Shown here one piece after another: positions 1 to 5,097 of a DNA stretch of 5,097 nucleotides. The notes beneath the pieces are model-generated. The model ran no database searches. It saw only the letters and a program-made list of their open reading frames with translations, and was not told the DNA's origin. The stretch is from Methanospirillum hungatei. Lineage in GTDB: Archaea; Halobacteriota; Methanomicrobia; Methanomicrobiales; Methanospirillaceae. Location: contig NZ_JAIWNS010000256.1 of NCBI RefSeq assembly GCF_020216685.1, positions 1 through 5,097 on the forward strand, read 5' to 3'. The translations under genes were made by a program, and so were the position numbers. Position 1 is the first letter of the stretch. Each line of letters begins with the position of its first letter.

Positions 1-92
1 TTTTCGTAATTGGACTCTCTTTGTGGCTATTTTCCTGTCCGATCTCTGCTGATGAGACATATGGGAATATCATGGTGAAGTCAGATCAGCCT
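1..92. repeat. Terminal direct repeat, left copy
   Basis: These 92 bases are identical to 5006-5097 at the other end of the window. Such an exact end overlap is the usual mark of a contig assembled from a circular molecule or from a tandem array; the unit would be 5,005 bp. The repeat lies inside the PEGA gene and, when joined, keeps its reading frame. A genuine pair of identical gene starts in a linear chromosome is the alternative. Confidence 0.95.
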
Positions 93-959
93 GGGGCAAT
101 GGTTTCACTTGATGGGTTTACGAACACATTTGCAACCCCGTACGAATTTTACGGGATTAAAACCGGGAGACATACGGTTAAGGTAACAAAGCCCGGCTAC
201 CGGATGTATATAAATAATGATGTGGTCGTCTCTCCTGGGATGACAACTCAGGTCTATGCTCCCCTCCTTAAGGATCCGGATTATGGGACGATCAAAGTTC
301 TTACCTTCCCGGAAGGTGCAGAGGTGATTGTTGACGGGATCCCCAGGGGGAAGACACCAATTGCACAAGATAAGAGCAGTGAGCCCACCCATCTCGTTAT
401 CAGCGGATTATCGGATGGAGCTCACACGGTTGTCATAAAACGTGATGGATATGCCGACATCACCAGGACCGTTACAACCGGGGCGGAAATCAGCGGTCCT
501 GTTGTTATCAGTGAGAACCTTGTTCAGGTAAAACCGGTACAGACGACGCAGGTGACGACAGTACCACCAACCGTTGCCCCGGTTCAGACTTCCCCGCCAG
601 TCCATGAAGGAACACTCAGCATAGTATCAAGTCCGTCTGGTGCACAGGTCATGATGAATCGAACAATAAAGGGAATTACTCCACTTACCCTTCAGAATCT
701 TCCTGTTGGTGCATATGATCTTACCCTTGAGCTGGCAGGACATACTCCGGTCATTCAGCGAACTGAAATCAAGGCCGGACAGGTTACAAATCTGTCGGTT
801 ACTCTGCTCCCGGTCCCGACCTCCGTAGCTGCCACCCCCTCTGTTTCCAGTCCGGTATCAACTCCTGTTCCAACAAAGACACAAAAGTCACCGTTATTTG
901 CGACCCTTCCGGCAGTTGTTCTGGGGTTATTTGTATTCGGGGCATTGAAAAGAAAATAG
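1..959 (+). CDS. PEGA-domain surface protein, main part (start lies at 4981 across the end join)
   Basis: This is the body of a secreted or cell-surface protein with three PEGA-type beta domains. The frame is already open at base 1. If the identical window ends are joined, the real start is the ATG at 4981 and the protein has 327 aa; the TTG at 21 is only an internal leucine codon. In full-length numbering, domain 1 spans about 30-97 (QPGAMVSLDG), domain 2 about 104-183 (PEGAEVIVDG) and domain 3 about 212-279 (PSGAQVMMNR). A Thr/Pro/Val-rich linker covers about 184-211 and a Pro/Ser/Thr-rich stalk about 280-305. A hydrophobic segment at about 306-323 ends in the basic tail KRK, which fits a C-terminal membrane anchor with the PEGA domains outside the cell. 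PEGA proteins are common in methanogen envelopes, but their ligands are mostly unknown. Family assignment is firm; the exact role is not known. Confidence 0.88.
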   Translation, partial: FVIGLSLWLFSCPISADETYGNIMVKSDQPGAMVSLDGFTNTFATPYEFYGIKTGRHTVKVTKPGYRMYINNDVVVSPGMTTQVYAPLLKDPDYGTIKVLTFPEGAEVIVDGIPRGKTPIAQDKSSEPTHLVISGLSDGAHTVVIKRDGYADITRTVTTGAEISGPVVISENLVQVKPVQTTQVTTVPPTVAPVQTSPPVHEGTLSIVSSPSGAQVMMNRTIKGITPLTLQNLPVGAYDLTLELAGHTPVIQRTEIKAGQVTNLSVTLLPVPTSVAATPSVSSPVSTPVPTKTQKSPLFATLPAVVLGLFVFGALKRK

Positions 960-975
960 AGATCAGACATTTCCC

Positions 976-1010
976 CCTTTTTGTATAAAAGACGCTGCTA
1001 ATTTCTTTTT
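976..1010 (+). terminator. Poly-T terminator region after the PEGA gene
   Basis: Two T-rich stretches follow the PEGA stop codon (957-959): a C-run then T5 at 978-982, and TTTCTTTTT at 1002-1010. Archaeal RNA polymerase commonly terminates at U-rich tracts without needing a hairpin, so these are likely termination sites. A TATAAAA at 984-990 lies between them, but no gene start follows at a suitable distance. Confidence 0.4.
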
Positions 1011-1013
1011 AGG

Positions 1014-1051
1014 TAACCAAATATCAAAGATCTCTAGAGTTTAGTTGGTTA
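1014..1051. repeat. Inverted repeat, 7-bp arms
   Basis: The arms TAACCAA (1014-1020) and TTGGTTA (1045-1051) are perfectly complementary and separated by 24 nt, which contain the palindrome CTCTAGAG (1032-1039). It sits just after the poly-T tract and could be a 3'-end structure of the PEGA transcript or a protein-binding dyad. The sequence alone does not decide. Confidence 0.4.
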
Positions 1052-1110
1052 TGTGGAAAGGCTCAGCACATAGTACTTCACATAACAGAATCGAGCTCGG
1101 GCCGATATAT

Positions 1111-1172
1111 GGTGGTTAATTTAGATCCATTCGGGGATGAAGATACCACCTCCAGATAGAGCAGATATCTGG
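1111..1172 (+). other. Two adjacent stem-loops, possible structured RNA
   Basis: The first stem-loop pairs GGTGGT (1111-1116) with ACCACC (1145-1150) and has an inner helix ATCC (1125-1128) with GGAT (1135-1138) around a 6-nt loop. The second begins two bases later: CCAGATA (1152-1158) pairs with TATCTGG (1166-1172) around a 7-nt loop. Two neighbouring perfect stems in a gap without an ORF could be part of a small RNA, a long leader of the ATPase mRNA, or operator dyads. No known RNA family is recognised. Confidence 0.3.
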
Positions 1173-1303
1173 GTCATATTCATTACAACAGAATTCTGAC
1201 ACAGCCTTATCCATCAAGCCTGAAGCCAGGGCTCATGAAGGTTTTAATCATACATACGGAAGAAAGATGTAATCTCCCAGCTCTATTATGAGTAGAACTT
1301 TCT

Positions 1304-2851
1304 ATGTCCCCCCCAAAGCTCCCCATTGGCATTCAGGCATTTTCAGAGATGAGAAACGGAGGATATGCATATGTCGATAAAAGCTGGTTTATCTCAGACC
1401 TGGTCGCGAAAGGGAAATATTACTTCCTCTCCCGTCCAAGGAGGTTTGGAAAGAGCCTCTTTATCGATACACTTGATTGTGCGTTTTCCGGAAGAAAGGA
1501 GCTCTTCTCCGGGCTGTACCTCGCTTCCCCTGAAGCGGGGTGGGACTTTACAATAAAATATCCAGTCCTTCGGGTTGATTTTGCAGGAGGGGCACTCAAG
1601 CAGATCTCTGATCTTATCAATAGATTGACCACTACTCTTGATGAATGGGAAGAGCTCTATGGGATTGAAAAAAGCACCGGAGATCCTGGAGATCGATTAC
1701 TCTCACTTATTCCAAAAATAGCAAAAAAAACCGGAAAACAGGTAGTCATCCTCATCGATGAGTACGACAGACCGATTCTTGATAATATCGGGGATATCAG
1801 CCTCATGCAGGAGATGCGGGATTGTCTGAAAAATTTTTATGGCGCAATCAAACCACTCGATCTCCATCTCAAGTTTGTCCTTCTCACCGGTGTTTCTAAA
1901 TTTGCCAAAACGGGAATATTTTCAGGATTGAATAATCTAAATGATATAACCCTTGATATGCCATACTCAGCTATCTGCGGCTATACTCAGCAGGATCTTG
2001 AAACTGTTTTTTCTGAATATCTCCAGCGATTTGACAGGAATGAAGTTCGTGATTGGTATAATGGGTATTCATGGACCGGAGATTCGGTTTATAATCCGTT
2101 TGATATTCTTCTTCTCTTCTCGAAAGGAGTATTTCGGCCATTTTGGTTTGAGACCGGGACTCCTTCATTTCTCATTGCTCTCTGGCAGAAGAAACCCCGT
2201 CTTCCTGCTGAATACGACGGGCTTGTTGCCGGTGATGAACTTCTGGGATCGTTTGATCCTGAACATATCCGGGCAGAGACCCTCCTCTTTCAGGCAGGGT
2301 ACCTGACAATTCGGTCTTTTGTGAGTAATCCTTATGAAGGTACCTGGTACACCCTGGGATTTCCAAATCGTGAGGTTAGGGAGGCATTTAATCGTCAGAT
2401 CCTTCATCTGCTCCAGGGTGATTCAGAAACTGTCTCCCTTCCTGTGATACGCGAAGCGATAGAATCAGCGAATTATGTTCTTCTTCGGACCGTTTTTCAC
2501 TCTTTTTTTGCATCCATTCCGCATGACTGGTACAGAAACAACCCGGTTGCTAAATATGAGGGGTATTATGCCAGCGTGGTATACACCTATTTTGCAAGTC
2601 TTGGATACGAGGTAATTCCGGAAGATACCTCAAACAAAGGACGAGTTGATCTGACTGTAAAGACAAGAACCGGTATATGGATCTTTGAGTTCAAAGTGCT
2701 TGGTATTGACAAGAGTGGGGATGAGAGCCCTCTGGACCAGATCAAAAGACGTGGATATGCAGAGAAGTATCGGTCAGATCAAAGACCGGTACATGAGATT
2801 GGGATTGTGTTTAACCCGGAAACAAGAAATATCGAACGATGGGAGATATGA
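1304..2851 (+). CDS. AAA-ATPase-like protein with C-terminal PD-(D/E)XK nuclease-like domain
   Basis: This 515-aa protein matches the widespread family that joins an AAA-ATPase-like domain (Pfam AAA-ATPase_like) to a PD-(D/E)XK nuclease-like domain (formerly DUF1703). The N-terminus KLPIGIQAFSEMR...YVDKSWFI is typical. A Walker A variant, RPRRFGKS, lies at 44-51 and Walker B, VVILIDEYD, at 147-155. LLTGVSKFAKTGIFSGLNN at about 193-211 is the usual segment after it, and WYNGYSW...YNPFDIL at 251-269 is a family signature. The nuclease-like core has E419, D449 in GRVDLTV and E462-x-K464 in FEFKV, followed by DQIKRRGYAEKY at 478-489, so all expected catalytic residues are present. Length is full for the family. 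ATG 1304 is the first start after an in-frame TGA at 1289; no Shine-Dalgarno is seen. Biological role is not established for the family; mobile-element or defence functions are guesses. It is likely cytoplasmic and monocistronic. Confidence 0.9.
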   Translation: MSPPKLPIGIQAFSEMRNGGYAYVDKSWFISDLVAKGKYYFLSRPRRFGKSLFIDTLDCAFSGRKELFSGLYLASPEAGWDFTIKYPVLRVDFAGGALKQISDLINRLTTTLDEWEELYGIEKSTGDPGDRLLSLIPKIAKKTGKQVVILIDEYDRPILDNIGDISLMQEMRDCLKNFYGAIKPLDLHLKFVLLTGVSKFAKTGIFSGLNNLNDITLDMPYSAICGYTQQDLETVFSEYLQRFDRNEVRDWYNGYSWTGDSVYNPFDILLLFSKGVFRPFWFETGTPSFLIALWQKKPRLPAEYDGLVAGDELLGSFDPEHIRAETLLFQAGYLTIRSFVSNPYEGTWYTLGFPNREVREAFNRQILHLLQGDSETVSLPVIREAIESANYVLLRTVFHSFFASIPHDWYRNNPVAKYEGYYASVVYTYFASLGYEVIPEDTSNKGRVDLTVKTRTGIWIFEFKVLGIDKSGDESPLDQIKRRGYAEKYRSDQRPVHEIGIVFNPETRNIERWEI

Positions 2852-2896
2852 CCCCTGGTAATTGGTCATGACAGGGCCTTGCTACCGGGCATTTAA

Positions 2897-2904
2897 CTAT
2901 ATAT
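2897..2904 (+). promoter_or_regulatory. TATA box of the 55-aa membrane protein gene
   Basis: CTATATAT is a good archaeal TATA box. Its centre is about 27 nt before the ATG at 2928, so transcription should begin at or next to the start codon and the mRNA would be leaderless. This fits the absence of a Shine-Dalgarno sequence and supports the small ORF as a real gene. Confidence 0.5.
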
Positions 2905-2927
2905 GGAAACAAAGAACATCATAGAGT

Positions 2928-3095
2928 ATGGCAGTATCCCTGTATACCACACCACTCGCAATAATTCTGGAATTTCTCATTTTTATTATGGGCATGTATG
3001 CAGGTTATTATCTGAAAAAAACCTGTGGTTATCTGTTTGGATGCACGTTTTTCATATTTGCGATTTTTGATTTTTTAGGTGCAATGCATGCATGA
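2928..3095 (+). CDS. Small membrane protein, 55 aa, two predicted helices
   Basis: ATG 2928 opens a 55-codon frame ending at TGA 3093-3095. The product begins MAVSLYTTPL and has two hydrophobic segments, about residues 8-28 (LAIILEFLIFIMGMYAGYY region) and about 36-53 (YLFGCTFFIFAIFDFLGAM region), joined by a short basic turn, LKKTCG. This is an integral membrane hairpin with no recognisable catalytic motif. The function is unknown. A well-placed TATA box (2897-2904) supports expression. The gene ends abruptly after the second helix, about 80 bp before the promoter of the insertion sequence, so it could be a 3'-truncated remnant of a longer membrane protein; no continuation is visible in any frame downstream. 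Confidence 0.6.
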   Translation: MAVSLYTTPLAIILEFLIFIMGMYAGYYLKKTCGYLFGCTFFIFAIFDFLGAMHA

Positions 3096-3175
3096 CAGCT
3101 TTATGGCCTGATACCTAACAGAGCCAAAATCAGTGTTACTTATCAAGAATACATTTTCAAATACAAATCGATACC

Positions 3176-3183
3176 TTTATATA
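3176..3183 (+). promoter_or_regulatory. TATA box of the transposase gene
   Basis: TTTATATA is a perfect archaeal TATA octamer. With the usual spacing the transcript would start near 3206, about 25 nt before the ATG at 3231. That point falls in the apex of the hairpin at 3189-3222, so the element's own transcript would contain only the 3' arm. Confidence 0.55.
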
Positions 3184-3188
3184 TTTTC

Positions 3189-3222
3189 GGTGCCGCCCTA
3201 CGGTGAGCACCGTCGGGCGACC
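3189..3222 (+). other. Strong hairpin just upstream of the transposase start
   Basis: The arms pair GGT with ACC (3189-3191/3220-3222), CGCCC with GGGCG (3194-3198/3215-3219) and ACGGTG with CACCGT (3200-3205/3208-3213), with a 2-nt bulge, one mismatch and a tiny apex. It is far more GC-rich than its surroundings and ends 8 nt before ATG 3231. In several bacterial IS elements such hairpins hide the translation start in read-through transcripts from outside; the same role is inferred here. It could instead be a transcription block or part of the IS end. Confidence 0.55.
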
Positions 3223-3230
3223 TAAAGAAT

Positions 3231-4590
3231 ATGAAGAAGCCTTCTTCTAAGGGTCTAAAAAACCTAAAATCTTGGGTATTTCAAAAATTTACCTTTGATT
3301 TTATTGAAAAGACAGCTCGGGAAACAGGATTTATGCAGAGAAAAAGGAAACTCGATCCTGTTCTTTTGATATTTACCCTCATTTTTGGAGTCAGCAGTCA
3401 TATGAAACCCACATTAGACGAGATCCATCGTCATTATATTGACCTTGATGATAATCCAAAGATACTAACCTCAATTCGTAACCAAAGTTTCAGGAAACGG
3501 TTTAATCACAAATTAGCAGATTTTCTGAAATCACTGATGGATCATTATATTGATCAAATGGTTCATAAGTCCCCTGCTCATTTAAAGGGAATTGTTGAGG
3601 ATTTCAAAGATATTTTAGTTCAAGACAGCAGTATTATTCGAATTAGTAAAAAACTCTACGAATTGCATCCAGCAGCACGTTCCCGTGACAATTCTGCAGG
3701 ATTAAAGATCCATGCAATTTACAGTGTTGTTTACCATTCTTTCAAAAGTGCAATAATTACAACAGAAGGGTTCATGACTCTAAAATGCTAAAAAATTGGA
3801 CCTGAAATAGCAAATATTCTGCTAATTAACGATCTGGGATACTATTCTCTGAAAACCTTTTCAAAAATTCAAGATTATGGAGGTTTTTTTGTTAGTAGAG
3901 TAAAAAGCAATGCCCTTTTCAAGGTTGTTTCAATCAATTCGGGCCCTCCTGAAATTACATCAATCGTTGATCATAATTGCTTTAAAAACATTAATGGAGA
4001 TGATTTTTTAGATAGAATGCCAAAGATAGGTGTTTTTGATCTTATCTGTTCTTTTCATATTGGAGACGAGCGTATTAATAAAGTTAAAACCCCGATACTC
4101 AAAGATTTCAGGGTAATTTGTGCTTGGAATCCTCTTGCCGAAAAATGGCATTTATATATCACAAATCTCGATAAAGAGGTATTTTCTGCAGATGATATTC
4201 ATGAGTTATACCGGTTTCGTTGGGTTTGTGAACTTATTTTCAAGGAATTGAAAGGGGATTACGACCTTGGAAAAATGTTACTCGGGAATGAACCAATGGC
4301 GTTTATTCACATTTATTCCATGGTGCTTCGGTTTATTATTAGCAGAGATCTGTTTACCTGGATTGTATCTACGACTCTAAAAAAATGATAAGGGAAAATA
4401 TACCCCGATGCTATGGTCAAAAGTGTTTTCAGAGAAAGGATTGAAGTTTTTGAGCATACTGAATCAAAATTTATTTGGTACAGGCAACGTACAGAAACGA
4501 TGGGATAAATTAGCAAAATCACTGCGGCACCTTGCAAAAAGCCGCAACATAAAAGAAACTCCCCCATTGAAATTTTCTGAAATTTTGTAG
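3231..4590 (+). pseudogene. IS4-family DDE transposase, broken by three frameshifts
   Basis: The frame from ATG 3231 stops at TAA 3789-3791, resumes in the same frame (3792-4388), and its last part lies in another frame (to TAG 4588-4590). Three one-base indels explain this: a missing base near GGG 3768-3770, an extra A in the A6 run 3790-3795, and an extra A in the A7 run 4379-4385. Correcting them gives one 452-aa transposase, a normal length. Between the first two, the shifted frame reads HDSKMLK, the expected segment before the second catalytic Asp. Catalytic residues are D132 (VQDSS, codon 3624-3626), the Asp in NDLGYYS (codon 3831-3833) and the Glu at 4230-4232 within YRFRWVCELIFKELK, which fits the IS4 Y-(2)-R-(3)-E-(6)-K signature exactly. 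All are intact. As it stands the protein would be cut before the second Asp, so it should be inactive unless the indels are sequence errors or are bypassed. Confidence 0.88.
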
Positions 4591-4598
4591 GTCTTTAT

Positions 4599-4619
4599 CT
4601 TCAGATCGATAGTCTGAAG
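4599..4619 (+). other. Hairpin after the transposase stop
   Basis: CTTCAGA (4599-4605) pairs perfectly with TCTGAAG (4613-4619) around a 7-nt loop, 8 nt after the stop at 4588-4590. It is not followed directly by a T-run, so it is not a classic intrinsic terminator. It may stabilise the 3' end of the mRNA or belong to the right end of the IS. Confidence 0.4.
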
Positions 4620-4670
4620 GAGGGTTATGTACTATTAGTTATCGTTTAAAAATCGGAAAATACTCGTAAT

Positions 4671-4684
4671 TCTCTCTTTTTTTC
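4671..4684 (+). terminator. T-rich tract, possible archaeal terminator
   Basis: TCTCTC followed by T7 (4677-4683) lies about 85 nt after the transposase stop. U-rich tracts are enough to end transcription in archaea, so the IS transcript probably ends here. The evidence is base composition only. Confidence 0.35.
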
Positions 4685-4889
4685 TAAAGCCTCTTTGAAG
4701 TTTCAATGATTGTAGTTTAGAGCACTATAGTGAGACATTTGCGCGTCTGGGTTAAAGAAATGGATCAGAGAAGTATCAATATATTCATGATAAGACATAC
4801 AGTGTAATACGAATTATTGAAAAATTATGCCTCAAGATCTGGATTAATCTACAAAGCTGTCTTACATGTATTTGATTCTTTAGAGATGA

Positions 4890-4912
4890 AATCCCGTTAT
4901 ATTTGCGGGATT
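4890..4912. repeat. Stem-loop upstream of the PEGA promoter
   Basis: AATCCCG (4890-4896) and CGGGATT (4906-4912) form a perfect 7-bp inverted repeat around the 9-nt loop TTATATTTG. It lies about 40 bp upstream of the TATA-like box at 4949-4958. The symmetric arms could bind a dimeric regulator of the PEGA gene; the loop itself resembles a TATA element. Confidence 0.4.
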
Positions 4913-4948
4913 GTCAGAACACATAATGATGATTCACCCCAGATCAAT

Positions 4949-4958
4949 ATCTTTATGT
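4949..4958 (+). promoter_or_regulatory. TATA-like box for the PEGA gene
   Basis: The sequence atctttatgt resembles an archaeal TATA box. Its centre lies about 27 nt before the ATG at 4981, the normal distance from TATA box to transcription start. This implies a leaderless or nearly leaderless mRNA, in line with the missing Shine-Dalgarno sequence. The match to the consensus is only partial. Confidence 0.4.
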
Positions 4959-4980
4959 CCTATCCGATGTATTCTCTTTC

Positions 4981-5097
4981 ATGAAGCAGATTCCACGGTA
5001 TCTTTTTTTCGTAATTGGACTCTCTTTGTGGCTATTTTCCTGTCCGATCTCTGCTGATGAGACATATGGGAATATCATGGTGAAGTCAGATCAGCCT
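4981..5097 (+). CDS. PEGA-domain surface protein, N-terminus with signal peptide (cut by window end)
   Basis: An ATG at 4981 opens a frame that runs to the window end without a stop. Bases 5006-5097 are identical to 1-92, where the same frame continues to 959, so this is the missing 5' end of the PEGA gene or of an identical second copy. The first 25 residues are a classic export signal: MKQIPR, then a hydrophobic core (YLFFVIGLSLWLF), then a small-residue site ISA before DET, suggesting cleavage near residues 25/26. The LFSC at 18-21 resembles a lipobox, but Phe at -2 is atypical, so ordinary signal peptidase cleavage is preferred. There is no Shine-Dalgarno sequence. A TATA-like box about 27 nt upstream suggests a leaderless mRNA starting at this ATG. 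Confidence 0.85.
   Translation, partial: MKQIPRYLFFVIGLSLWLFSCPISADETYGNIMVKSDQP
5006..5097. repeat. Terminal direct repeat, right copy
   Basis: This is the second copy of the 92-base end repeat, exact match to 1-92. It codes for part of the signal peptide and the start of the first PEGA domain. The match reaches the last base of the window, so the true repeat may be longer. Confidence 0.95.

Larger units (their letters stand above)
960..1303. other. 344-bp non-coding gap with inverted repeats
   Basis: I see no convincing gene between the PEGA gene and the ATPase gene. Both strands are closed by frequent stops; the best forward frame, from ATG 1235, gives only 18 codons. The gap does hold several inverted repeats: TAACCAA/TTGGTTA (1014-1020 with 1045-1051), GGTGGT/ACCACC (1111-1116 with 1145-1150) around an inner ATCC/GGAT, and CCAGATA/TATCTGG (1152-1158 with 1166-1172). 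Further on is a short AGCC/GGCT dyad at 1224-1233. The promoter of the ATPase gene should lie here; TTTTAATC at 1242-1249 is a weak TATA candidate that would give a leader of about 30 nt. Confidence 0.6.
3145..4668 (+). mobile_element. IS4-family insertion sequence, decayed; ends uncertain
   Basis: The element is defined by an IS4-type DDE transposase reading frame (3231-4590) with its own TATA box and an upstream hairpin. The stretch is visibly richer in A+T than the PEGA and ATPase genes, as expected for a transferred element. The boundaries given are tentative: they follow a weak, gapped inverted similarity between about 3145-3175 and 4639-4668 (TTTTC and AAATCGATA on the left, complement of TATCGTTTA and GAAAA on the right). 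No target-site duplication was found beside these positions. The total of about 1.5 kb is normal for the family. Presence of the IS is much surer than its exact ends. Confidence 0.6.
4591..4980. other. 390-bp non-coding gap before the PEGA gene
   Basis: No supportable gene was found. The longest open stretch without a start codon is about 40 codons, near 4745-4870, and resembles nothing I recognise; it may be degenerate sequence. The gap holds the IS 3' hairpin and T-tract, the 10-bp palindrome CACTATAGTG (4723-4732), a stem-loop at 4890-4912 and the TATA-like box of the PEGA gene. There are no iterons, origin boxes or tRNA-like structures that I can see. Confidence 0.6.

Noticed and set aside
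21..23. TTG as start codon of the PEGA protein
   Set aside because: It lies inside the hydrophobic core of a signal peptide whose ATG is found at 4981 when the identical ends are joined.
105..970. Reverse-strand frames within the PEGA gene
   Set aside because: They are short, lack family features and lie opposite a well-supported coding sequence.
1162..1171. 10-bp palindrome CAGATATCTG as an operator
   Set aside because: It overlaps the longer CCAGATA/TATCTGG stem-loop and has no other support.
1365..2407. Overlapping frames on both strands within the ATPase gene
   Set aside because: They are shadows of the full-length protein, which has all expected motifs.
2853..2876. CCCTG/CAGGG hairpin after the ATPase stop as a terminator
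   Set aside because: The stem is only 5 bp with a 14-nt loop and there is no T-run after it.
3768..3795. Programmed ribosomal frameshifting in the transposase
   Set aside because: It would need a -1 and then two +1 shifts; the usual IS design uses one -1 shift. Plain indels are simpler.
4017..4388. A separate 123-aa gene
   Set aside because: It is the middle of the broken transposase: the frame continues upstream without a stop to 3792 and contains the third catalytic residue.
4408..4590. A separate 60-aa gene
   Set aside because: Removing one A from the run at 4379-4385 joins it in frame to the transposase as its C-terminus; it has no own promoter.
4741..4870. Short open stretches in the gap before the PEGA gene
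   Set aside because: They have no start codon, or give no more than about 32 codons, and no recognisable motif.
4665..5025. CGTAATT-CTCTCTTT occurring at 4665 and again, with 3 extra bases, at 5010
   Set aside because: A short gapped match in T-rich sequence can arise by chance, and one copy is signal-peptide coding sequence.

Overview
The window looks like DNA from a methanogenic archaeon of the Methanomicrobiales, possibly Methanospirillum-like. This rests on three things: a secreted three-domain PEGA protein with Pro/Thr-rich linkers and a C-terminal membrane anchor; an AAA-ATPase-like/PD-(D/E)XK protein of a type abundant in such genomes; and archaeal TATA-like boxes about 27 nt upstream of start codons that lack a Shine-Dalgarno sequence. 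The taxonomic call is an inference, because there is no marker gene.

The first 92 bases are identical to the last 92 (1-92 = 5006-5097). Joining the ends gives a 5,005-bp circle, or one unit of a tandem repeat. The join also completes the PEGA gene: its ATG and signal peptide lie at 4981-5097 and the rest of the frame runs from 1 to 959, giving 327 aa.

Layout, all genes on the + strand: PEGA surface protein (4981-5097 joined to 1-959); a 344-bp non-coding gap with poly-T tracts and several inverted repeats (960-1303); a 515-aa AAA-ATPase-like protein with a C-terminal PD-(D/E)XK nuclease-like domain (1304-2851); a 55-aa two-helix membrane protein with its own TATA box (2928-3095); an IS4-family insertion sequence with a broken transposase (coding part 3231-4590); and a 390-bp non-coding gap leading back to the PEGA promoter (4591-4980).

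The transposase is broken by three small indels, at or near a G-run and in two A-runs. Correcting them restores one 452-aa DDE transposase with the IS4 Y-(2)-R-(3)-E-(6)-K signature. Just upstream, a TATA box and a strong hairpin are placed so that only read-through transcripts would carry the whole hairpin.

No replication, partition or mobilisation gene is present, so a self-replicating plasmid is not supported. The genes do not form an evident pathway. The window reads as an accessory region carrying a surface protein, a putative ATPase-nuclease and an IS. I see no clear new multi-gene system. The best leads are the circular or tandem structure, the IS read-through hairpin, and the structured gap at 1111-1172.
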